Shown here piece after piece: positions 24,272 through 31,415 of a stretch of DNA of 64,000 bases. A model generated the notes under the pieces. That model had not been told where the DNA came from. It did not search any database and worked only from the letters and a program-made list of their open reading frames with translations. Each line of letters starts with the position of its first letter. The stretch's first letter is position 1. Position numbers and translations under genes: made by a program. This stretch comes from an uncultured Eubacteriales bacterium (GTDB lineage: Bacteria > Bacillota > Clostridia > Oscillospirales > Acutalibacteraceae), in NCBI GenBank assembly GCA_934489735.1, contig CAKSSR010000010.1, positions 7,078 through 71,077 on the forward strand. Reading direction: 5' to 3'.

Positions 24272-25831
24272 CTAAATATCTTCAATTTTAACCTTGTGAC
24301 TTTTGTTTTTCGTATTATAAACAATCCCAATGGCTAATTTCTGCCCTGTATAGTCCTTTAATGCCAATGCATATCTTTTTTCTTTAATTTGTTCTATTGC
24401 TTTTTCAGGAGTGCTATTCTTCTTCAGTTCAATTATAAATGCTGGTTCATTTTTGTTTTTCGGATAAAAGATAAAGTCTGCAAATCCAATCCCGGCTGGC
24501 ATCTCTCTTATTATTTTATACTTCGCTCTTGCGCTCAAATAAACTAATGCGATTACGCATGAAAGTGAGTTCTCGTCGTTGTATTTGATTATCGGTATGT
24601 TGATGTCGTGTGCCTCTTGTATTATTCTTTCCATTGTCTTTGTATCTTTTCTTAAAGTTGCATCTAACATTTCATTTGATTGTAATACTAAGTCAGAAAT
24701 TGCTCCCATTGATTTATCTTCCAATGCCTCATCAAATTTTATTCTAAGTTCTTTATTCGGTATTGTCAATGTTTCGTCATAATAACTTAAAAATCCGTAA
24801 ATTGTCATCGCTGAAAGTATTTGATTCCTAGTATTTAGTTCTTTTTTCTCTGCCCCATAGCCTTTTAATTTTATTTTCAACGGTATATTTGCTACCATTT
24901 GTACTATATCATTCTTTACGTCTTCTATGCCATTATTCATATAATATAATATCTCGTCCATTGGTCCTGTATTTGTCCAATAGCTTTGACAAGTTCCATC
25001 ATTAAGCGCATATACTACTGACCTCGGATTAAATATATCAATGCCTGAACAAGTTTTATATCCATTATACCAATTTTTTAATTTTTCAAATGTTATCTCT
25101 TCTTGCTTCTCACATAATTTTCTAGTCTCTTCTGCTGTAAAGCCAAAATACTTACAATACACTTTATCATTTAATATATTATATTCTTTGAACATATTCA
25201 ATGCTGATCCTGACGAATATTTTGCTATTGGTAGTACTCCTGTCATATATGCGAGCTCTACATATGGTTTATCTTTTAACAAGTCCTCTAAAAATCTCAA
25301 AAATTCCTTTCTGTCGTCTTCAGAAAATAGACTGTTATTAAATATATAATCCCATTCGTCTATTATAAATATGAATTCTTCACCTGTTTTATCAAGTATT
25401 TCTTTGAACATTTCACTTATAGTATTCTCTTTATTTACATCCGGATAAAATTCAATTATGTCCTGTATCAATCTACCTTTATAAAATTCTATATAGTCTG
25501 AATATGTCTTAAGATCGCTTGAATTAGAGTTGAAAGTAATATAAACTAAGTTATGCTTATTTAAATGTTCCAGATATGTTTCACTTTTGCTTATCTCAAG
25601 TTTATCAAATAATTCCTTAAAATTAGCATTCTTTGAATAATAACTAGCCAACATCATCGCATTTATTGTCTTTCCAAATCTTCTCGGTCTCGTTATGCAG
25701 ACATATTGAGAAGATGTCCCTACTAATTCATTCATTTTTTCTATTAATTCCGACTTATCTACAAAATATTTGTCTTTCGTTGTTTTAGCAAATTGATTTA
25801 TTGATGCTACATTGTTTAAAAAGTATGCCAT
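24272..25831 (-). CDS. AAA-ATPase-like protein with PD-(D/E)XK nuclease domain (copy 1)
   Basis: A 519-residue protein of the AAA-ATPase-like/PDDEXK_9 family common in Clostridia and Bacteroidetes. The N-terminal ATPase has ITRPRRFGKTINAMML as Walker A and EEFIFIIDEWDYIF as Walker B; the C-terminal nuclease domain shows GIGFADFIFYP (Asp) and AFIIELKK (E-x-K). The biological role is uncertain; DNA processing or defence has been suggested for such families. The ATG follows AGGAGG. A truncated third copy lies immediately upstream (25850-26110). The copy at 27194 is about 90% identical. Confidence 0.9.
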   Translation of the reverse strand: MAYFLNNVASINQFAKTTKDKYFVDKSELIEKMNELVGTSSQYVCITRPRRFGKTINAMMLASYYSKNANFKELFDKLEISKSETYLEHLNKHNLVYITFNSNSSDLKTYSDYIEFYKGRLIQDIIEFYPDVNKENTISEMFKEILDKTGEEFIFIIDEWDYIFNNSLFSEDDRKEFLRFLEDLLKDKPYVELAYMTGVLPIAKYSSGSALNMFKEYNILNDKVYCKYFGFTAEETRKLCEKQEEITFEKLKNWYNGYKTCSGIDIFNPRSVVYALNDGTCQSYWTNTGPMDEILYYMNNGIEDVKNDIVQMVANIPLKIKLKGYGAEKKELNTRNQILSAMTIYGFLSYYDETLTIPNKELRIKFDEALEDKSMGAISDLVLQSNEMLDATLRKDTKTMERIIQEAHDINIPIIKYNDENSLSCVIALVYLSARAKYKIIREMPAGIGFADFIFYPKNKNEPAFIIELKKNSTPEKAIEQIKEKRYALALKDYTGQKLAIGIVYNTKNKSHKVKIEDI

Positions 25832-25849
25832 AAATATATTTCCTCCTTA

Positions 25850-26110
25850 AAATTATTAAATTTCTTCTATTTTTACGTGATGTTTCTTTAATTTTGCTAT
25901 TATAAACAGTGCCAATTGCTAATTAGTCTTTCAATGCTAATGTATATTTCTTTTCTTTGATTTGTTTAATGCCTCTTTGGGCGTGCTGTGTTATTCCTTT
26001 TGTAATAATGAGCTCAAGGCTGTTCCTATTGATTCATTCTCTAATGCCTTTTTGAAGAAGTTTCTTTGGTCTAGAATCCAACCAGCTCATTGGTTTTATT
26101 ATACTATAAC
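25850..26110 (-). pseudogene. Truncated AAA/PD-(D/E)XK fragment, arm L
   Basis: Short pieces of the family can be read on the minus strand: KALENESIGTALSSLLQ, then after a gap PKEALNKSKKRNIH-like and the KHHVKIEE end. They match the fragment at 26890-27172, so the ancestor had two tandem AAA genes before inversion. Confidence 0.75.
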
Positions 26111-26331
26111 ATATGCAAAAAAGCAAGGAGACATTATTATGACAGTTTAATATTTATTATGCACTTGATAGATAGGTCATACCATTTAATCAAATTGTCT
26201 CAAGGAGACAGATACTATAGCAAAACGAACATTATTTGCAACAAATATGATAATGTTAAAGTTTGATTAAATTTATGTTAAGATTTTGTTAAATCGAATA
26301 CATCTGAATTAAAGTATGTTATAATATAATT

Positions 26332-26597
26332 AAGTTAAATGAAGAAGATGTTAAGGATTGAGATTCATTTGACTGGGTGCCGGAATTAGAATGGCACTGA
26401 AAGTTTATCGAATTAAAGCGCTATTGAAGAAGAATTAGATATCTGTTGTACGGGATTATGTTTGATTAAAGGCTTTTGATTCGGTAGATTGTACGATTAA
26501 TTTTATTTAGCATACGAGTTTTAAATTTCATACATAAAAATCATCTCCTTTTATTAAAATTTACGTTGTCTCTTGATTTGAGGCAACGTTTTTTATA
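26332..26597 (+). ncRNA. Putative structured small RNA, copy B
   Basis: TATAAT at 26320-26325 is followed by about 265 non-coding bases ending in a 10-base-pair terminator (ACGTTGTCTC 26565-26574, GAGGCAACGT 26582-26591, then T-rich tail). Predicted helices: AAATGAA/TTCATTT near the 5' end, GTGCC/GGCAC, and AATTAAA/TTTGATT, all with partners in copy A that change in step. The 3' part from TTTAGCATACGAG to ATCTCCTTTTATT is almost identical in both copies. No -35 box is clear. Antisense frames with AAAGGAGATGATTTTTATG lead only to a 4-residue peptide, so a coding role on the other strand is unlikely. Confidence 0.6.
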
Positions 26598-26679
26598 TGT
26601 ACTATACCTGACTTTGATCTATTTTAAGATTCTGATAACCATAAATGATATAGAAATGTTAGAATCTAATGACAATTAA

Positions 26680-26830
26680 AAGTGGAGGCAAGGTTTAGTA
26701 AAGTAAGGAACTTGCAAAAAGAAAGATTAATTAAATATTTTTTATCATCTTTATGATAAATTTAATTATAAAGTTTCGATCAAGATGATATCGATAATAA
26801 AGAAATTGAAATTGACAAGTAAAAGGAAAT
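26680..26830 (+). pseudogene. Truncated DUF6514-like fragment
   Basis: Readable as RFSKVRNLQKERLIKYFLSSL and, after frameshifts, FDQDDIDNKEIEID; matches the 5' half of the gene at 21348-21647 in inverted orientation. Confidence 0.75.
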
Positions 26831-26889
26831 ATTTTTTGACAACGGATTTATGCAATCCTGCATTGCCATGCCTTCTTGCTTTTCTTACT

Positions 26890-27172
26890 ATATTATGGTA
26901 TAATAAAACCAATGAGTCGGCTGAATTTTCAACGGGAAAAACCTCTTTAAAAAGGCATTGGAGAATGAATTAATGGAAACAGCATTGAGTTTAGTATTAC
27001 AATCGCATAAAGATGTTAAAGACTACGTTGAGAAAAGACACGGGGACTATAAAAAAGGATAACACGCCCGAAGAAGCATTGAAACAGATAAAAGAAAAGA
27101 GATATGCATTGGCATTGCTTATGATAGCAAATTGAAGAAGATATCATGTAAAAATAGAAGAAATTTAGTAAT
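26890..27172 (+). pseudogene. Truncated AAA/PD-(D/E)XK fragment, arm R
   Basis: KALENELMETALSLVLQSHKDVKDY, then TPEEALKQIKEKRYALAL and KKISCKNRRN-like pieces separated by deletions. It lies directly before the intact gene at 27194. Confidence 0.78.
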
Positions 27173-27193
27173 TTTAAGGGGGGAGGCATATTT

Positions 27194-28753
27194 ATGACAT
27201 ACTTTTTGAACAACGTAGCATCAGTAAATCAATTCACTAAGACAACGAAAGATAAATATTTTGTAGACAAGTCGGAACTAATAGAAAAAATGAATGAATT
27301 AGTAGGGACATCTTCACAATATGTATGCATAACAAGACCGAGACGATTTGGAAAGACAATAAATGCAATGATGTTGGCTAGTTATTATTCAAAGAAAGCT
27401 AATTTCAGGGAACTATTTGATAGACTTGAGATAAGTAAAAGTGAAACATATTTGGAACATTTAAATAAACATAATGTAGTTTATATTACTTTTAATTCTA
27501 ATTCAAGCGATCTTAAGACATATTCAGACTATATAGAGTTTTATAAGAGCAGATTGATACAAGATATAATTGAATTTTATCCGGATGTAAAGAAAGAAAA
27601 TACTATAAGTGAAATGTTTAAAGAGATACTTGATAAAACAGGAGAGGAATTTATATTTATAATAGACGAATGGGATTATATATTTAATAATAATCTATTT
27701 TCGGAAGACGATAGGAAGGATTTCTTAAGATTTTTAGAAGATTTATTGAAAGATAAGCCATATGTAGAGCTTGCATATATGACAGGAGTACTGCCAATAG
27801 CAAAATATTCGTCAGGGTCAGCATTAAACATGTTTAGAGAGTATAATATATTAAATGATAAGATATATTGTAAGTATTTCGGATTTACATTAGAAGAGAC
27901 CAGAAAATTATGCGAAAAACAGGAAGAGGTGACCTTTGAAGAATTAAAAAGTTGGTATGACGGACACAAGACTTGTTCAGGAATTGACATATTTAATCCT
28001 AGATCAGTAGTATATGCGCTTAATGATGGAACATGTCAGAACTATTGGACAAATACAGGGCCAATGGATGAGATATTATATTATATCAATAATGACATAG
28101 AAGAAATAAAGAATGATATAGTACAGATGGTAGCAGGGATACCGGTTGAGATTCATTTAGAGGGATATAGCGCAGAGCAAATAGATTTAGATACGAGAGA
28201 TGAAATACTTTCGGCAATGACGGTTTATGGATTTTTAAGTTATCATGACGAGACATTGACAATACCGAATAAGGAACTGAGAATAAAATTTGATGAGGCA
28301 TTAGAAGATGAGTCAATGGGAGCAATCTCGAGCTTAGTATTACAATCGGATGAGATGTTAAATGCAACTTTGAGCAAAGATACAGAGACAATGGAAAGAA
28401 TAATACAAGAGGCACACGACATCAACATACCGATAATCAAATACAACGACGAGAATTCGTTGGCATGTGTGATTGCATTGGTTTATTTAAACGCAAGGAC
28501 GAAATATAAAATAATAAGAGAGATGCCAGCAGGGATTGGATTTGCAGACTTTATTTTTTATCCGAATAACAAAAGTAAGCCAGCATTCATAATTGAATTA
28601 AAAAAGGATAGTACACCTGAAGAAGCATTGAAACAGATTAAAGAGAAGAGATATGCATTGGCATTGAAGGACTATACAGGACAAAAATTAGCCATTGGGA
28701 TTGTTTATGATAGCAAAAACAAGAGTCACAAAGTTAAAATTGAAAATATTTAG
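27194..28753 (+). CDS. AAA-ATPase-like protein with PD-(D/E)XK nuclease domain (copy 2)
   Basis: Inverted copy of 24272, also 519 residues and intact. Walker A ITRPRRFGKT, Walker B FIFIIDEWDY, the middle region DGTCQNYWTNTGPMDEILYY and the nuclease motifs GIGFADFIFYP and AFIIELKKD are conserved. Differences from copy 1 cluster near residues 300-330 (AGIPVEIHLEGYSAEQIDLD against ANIPLKIKLKGYGAEKKELN), hinting that this region is under different constraint. The ribosome site AAGGGGGGAGG precedes the ATG. The HAD gene follows 18 bases after its stop. Confidence 0.9.
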   Translation: MTYFLNNVASVNQFTKTTKDKYFVDKSELIEKMNELVGTSSQYVCITRPRRFGKTINAMMLASYYSKKANFRELFDRLEISKSETYLEHLNKHNVVYITFNSNSSDLKTYSDYIEFYKSRLIQDIIEFYPDVKKENTISEMFKEILDKTGEEFIFIIDEWDYIFNNNLFSEDDRKDFLRFLEDLLKDKPYVELAYMTGVLPIAKYSSGSALNMFREYNILNDKIYCKYFGFTLEETRKLCEKQEEVTFEELKSWYDGHKTCSGIDIFNPRSVVYALNDGTCQNYWTNTGPMDEILYYINNDIEEIKNDIVQMVAGIPVEIHLEGYSAEQIDLDTRDEILSAMTVYGFLSYHDETLTIPNKELRIKFDEALEDESMGAISSLVLQSDEMLNATLSKDTETMERIIQEAHDINIPIIKYNDENSLACVIALVYLNARTKYKIIREMPAGIGFADFIFYPNNKSKPAFIIELKKDSTPEEALKQIKEKRYALALKDYTGQKLAIGIVYDSKNKSHKVKIENI

Positions 28754-28771
28754 AATTTGGAGTTGAATTAA

Positions 28772-29329
28772 ATGACAGTAAGTTATGAGATAAGAAATGA
28801 GGACACTGAGAATGAGGAGTATGAAAAGGTTATATTTTTAGATGTGGATGGAGTTCTGAACGATAATGATTTTGAAAGGAAGCATAGAGAGAAAATATAT
28901 ATACAAGAATTTAGAGTGAAAAGACTTAAAGACATAGTAGAAGCGACACAAGCAGAAATTGTAATGTCATCATCATGGAGACATGGTTTTAAATTATATA
29001 ATGAAAAACCTGAACGCATTACCAGCGAACATGATTTGTCAATAATGAAGGAGCTCAAGGATAAACTTGATAAATATGGCTTAAGTGTAATTGATTATAC
29101 TGAATATTTAACAACTGGTCCGTATGCAAGACCTTTAGAAATAAGAAAATGGATACTAGACAAACCTAATTTAAAAAGATTTGTTATTTTAGATGATGAT
29201 GATTTTTGGATATGGAATTGGCTTTCGGACTACTTCGTAATGACAAAAAAGAAAAGAGATAAGTACGGTTATGATATGGGATTAGAAGATGAGCATGTAA
29301 AACGTGCGATTGAGATACTTAACAGATAA
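28772..29329 (+). CDS. HAD-like phosphatase, Swiss-army-knife RNA-repair type (copy 2)
   Basis: Inverted copy of 23696 with the same motifs (FLDVDGVLND, EIVMSSSWRH, RFVILDDDDFWIW). The last quarter differs most (VMTKKKRDKYGYDMG against VITRREKDDDDYFMG). Same operon position behind the AAA gene. The conserved pairing in both arms implies that the ATPase/nuclease and the phosphatase may act together, for instance on nucleic-acid ends; that is inference. Confidence 0.8.
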   Translation: MTVSYEIRNEDTENEEYEKVIFLDVDGVLNDNDFERKHREKIYIQEFRVKRLKDIVEATQAEIVMSSSWRHGFKLYNEKPERITSEHDLSIMKELKDKLDKYGLSVIDYTEYLTTGPYARPLEIRKWILDKPNLKRFVILDDDDFWIWNWLSDYFVMTKKKRDKYGYDMGLEDEHVKRAIEILNR

Positions 29330-29399
29330 TTTTTTGTTAGAATAAGACATTGCTATTGAAAATGCTATTAAAATCTAGCATGTTATTTAATAATTGATA

Positions 29400-29445
29400 A
29401 AATGGACTATAAGACAGTACAAAAAAACTGAGATATAGTCCATTT
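29400..29445. terminator. Terminator after AAA-HAD operon copy 2
   Basis: AAATGGACTATA / TATAGTCCATTT hairpin followed by TTATTT. The right half is also present beside the broken ART copy at 17455-17480. Confidence 0.75.
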
Positions 29446-29574
29446 TTATTTAATAAAATAACAAAATTAACATTATTAAGATTTGTTAAGTTTATGTTAA
29501 ATAGTACTATTTTATGCTTTTTTATGATACAATTATGATGCTGGGTTAATATTTAATTAATGGAGGAATAAATT

Positions 29575-30447
29575 GTGAGATATTTTAAGATAGTTGTTTG
29601 TACTTTACTATTTTTTATCTTAGGGGCAAATTTTTGCTTTGCTAGTGAGATTGAAGATTCGGAAAGACTATATAAAGAAATAGTAAAATTTATTGAAATT
29701 AACAAAGATGTTTTACCAGAAAATATGGATAATATTTGTACTAAATATATATGTGAAAACAATAATACATTTGAATACGATAGGCCGAAAAATATTATAA
29801 ATCTGTATAGAGGGTTTAGTGATGTAAAGTATGTTGAAGAGTTTAAAAAAGGCAGATATTTTATGTCTTCTTTAAGAAATGTCAGAGGCAGTGGGATATA
29901 TACTACAACGAGTATGGATTGTGCTAAATATTATAGTGATGAGAAAAGACCAGAAACAATTGTTAAAATAGCGATAAATATGAATGGAGTAAAGATATTA
30001 GAAAGTGAATATTTAGAAAGATTAAAAAAACTTATTATTAAGAATCACAATATAGAATTTGGTGAATTTGATTCTAAAGTCAAAGAAGATTACATTTATG
30101 ATAGTATGAAAGATTATATTGACGAAGTTTTTAAGGATCCGATGAGAAAATGTGAAGAATTACAAGATTTACATTTATCGGATGAGGATTATTCAAGACA
30201 AGTTGAAAAAATTCTCAGTGACACACGTGTAAAGATGGAACAAGATCCTATTTATAAAAAATTACGTGCAGAAAGGAAAAAGTATTATAGAACAAATAAA
30301 TCATATATTTGGTTTAATGCAGGATTACTTGCAAAGCTACTTGGATATGATATTTTACATAGTACGGACTTTTTGAGAGAATGTATTAGTTTTAAAGAGG
30401 AGGAGTACTTAATTGTAAATCCTTCACTAATAGAATTAAATTTTTAG
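29575..30447 (+). CDS. Secreted ADP-ribosyltransferase-like protein
   Basis: A 290-residue protein starting at GTG after GGAGG. Residues 1-24 form a signal peptide (hydrophobic IVVCTLLFFILGANFCF, cleavage near CFA-SE). The body has an ART-like pattern: NLYRGF (Arg-containing strand, about residue 80), GSGIYTTTSMDCAKYY (the Gly-Ile-Tyr and Ser-Thr-Ser-like element, about 109-124), and near the C terminus LAKLLGYDILHS...EEEYLIVNPSLIEL with an E-rich strand. A charged helical insertion (about 150-240) separates these. ADP-ribosyltransferases use NAD+; if exported, it would need a target compartment containing NAD+. The assignment rests on pattern alone, and a truncated duplicate lies at 17100. 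Confidence 0.6.
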   Translation: MRYFKIVVCTLLFFILGANFCFASEIEDSERLYKEIVKFIEINKDVLPENMDNICTKYICENNNTFEYDRPKNIINLYRGFSDVKYVEEFKKGRYFMSSLRNVRGSGIYTTTSMDCAKYYSDEKRPETIVKIAINMNGVKILESEYLERLKKLIIKNHNIEFGEFDSKVKEDYIYDSMKDYIDEVFKDPMRKCEELQDLHLSDEDYSRQVEKILSDTRVKMEQDPIYKKLRAERKKYYRTNKSYIWFNAGLLAKLLGYDILHSTDFLRECISFKEEEYLIVNPSLIELNF

Positions 30448-30487
30448 TTTGACTTAATGAAGGTTTAGAAAATAGAAAAGAGGATAC

Positions 30488-30520
30488 CCTTCTATGGTAG
30501 AATAGAATCCACAGAAGGGC
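30488..30520. terminator. Hairpin after the ART-like gene
   Basis: CCCTTCTATGG / CCACAGAAGGG with one mismatch and an 11-base loop; the T tract is poor, so termination is uncertain. Confidence 0.5.
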
Positions 30521-30669
30521 AACTTAACATAAGTATTAAAATGCTATACTTTTTAAATAAAAACAATATGATTTCGAAAGACATAATATCATAATAAAAG
30601 AGGTTTGTCAATAGTTTTTTGAAAAAATCACGTTCATTTCATAAAAAAGGAACCATAAAAAGAAAACAA

Positions 30670-31230
30670 ATCAAAGAGAAAAAGAAGCGCAATGGAGATT
30701 TGCAATAACGGAAGACCAAAGATATCAGGGATATGTAAAGCATAAATTAAGTAGTATGATGACATTTGCCAATAATAAAGAAGCTTTTTTTAAGAGAAAC
30801 TTGGAATAGAGAAGATAGCATCAAAGCCAAAACAGAGATCCTCAACGCTTAAAATAATGACAGCATATCTAACGTAGTTGTTTTAGAAAAGGAAAAGATA
30901 CGGGAGAAGACCAATGGGATACCAGTATTTCAAGAAATGTTTGGATACTTGAAAACAAAAGGCATGACTATCATAGCAGATGCAATGTATTACATTATGA
31001 AAGGGCAATAGAGAAAGAGCGAGATGTGTTCGGGCTAGAATAAAATCAAAAGAGTCTGTATAAAGATAGTGAAAAATAAAGACAAAGCAACTGAAGAGAC
31101 TAGCTATTATATTTTCAATTCAAAAGCTCCCACAAAAAAGTTACTTGCTATTTTAAGAAAACATTGGAAGATTGAAAGCATGGCACTGTATATTGACTTA
31201 TTTCTTGTATTTAAATTTATGAAACGGGCC
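30670..31230 (+). mobile_element. Degenerate ISAs1-family transposase
   Basis: Broken frames read EKIREKTNGIPVFQEMF, LKTKGMTIIADAM (catalytic Asp region) and TSYYIFNSKAP, LLAILRKHWKIESMALYIDL (the HWxIE end). These are the hallmarks of ISAs1/H-repeat transposases. Stops and frameshifts throughout show it is dead. Confidence 0.72.
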
Positions 31231-31261
31231 TAGAAAAAATAAATTAAATGTAGTAATACTA

Positions 31262-31290
31262 TTGCAAAAATCGTATAATTTATGTATAAT
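31262..31290 (+). promoter_or_regulatory. Promoter of the exported-protein unit 1
   Basis: TTGCAA (31262-31267), 17-base spacer, TATAAT (31285-31290); 125 bases of leader before the first start. Confidence 0.6.
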
Positions 31291-31415
31291 GAATATATAA
31301 GGAATGATTTATATGTAAAATTTAAAATATAAATTATAGAAAAGTAGGTGAATGTTAAAGTAAAAAATATAAAAATTGATCAAAAGACTATAAAAATTTA
31401 AAAGGGGTTTAAAAA

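Larger units (their letters stand above)
23696..26110 (-). repeat. Inverted repeat arm L (AAA-HAD pair)
   Basis: Partner of 26880-29329; each arm contains a broken AAA gene fragment, an intact AAA gene and an HAD gene. The spacer between arms holds small RNA copy B. Confidence 0.85.
26880..29329 (+). repeat. Inverted repeat arm R (AAA-HAD pair)
   Basis: Partner of 23696-26110, with about 2.4 kb of recognisable identity; the two arms are close to a perfect palindrome around the small RNA copy B. Confidence 0.85.

Noticed and set aside
26332..26597. Small RNA as a T-box, 6S, SRP or other standard RNA
   Set aside because: The AGGGUGGNACCGCG T-box, the long 6S hairpin, SRP Alu/S motifs and RNase P signatures are all absent.
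21905..26597. Small RNA pair as a type III toxin-antitoxin repeat
   Set aside because: Type III antitoxins have short tandem repeats directly before a toxin gene; neither is seen here.
13770..31250. CRISPR array
   Set aside because: The repeated sequences are long gene-sized segments, not short repeats with unique spacers, and no cas gene is present.
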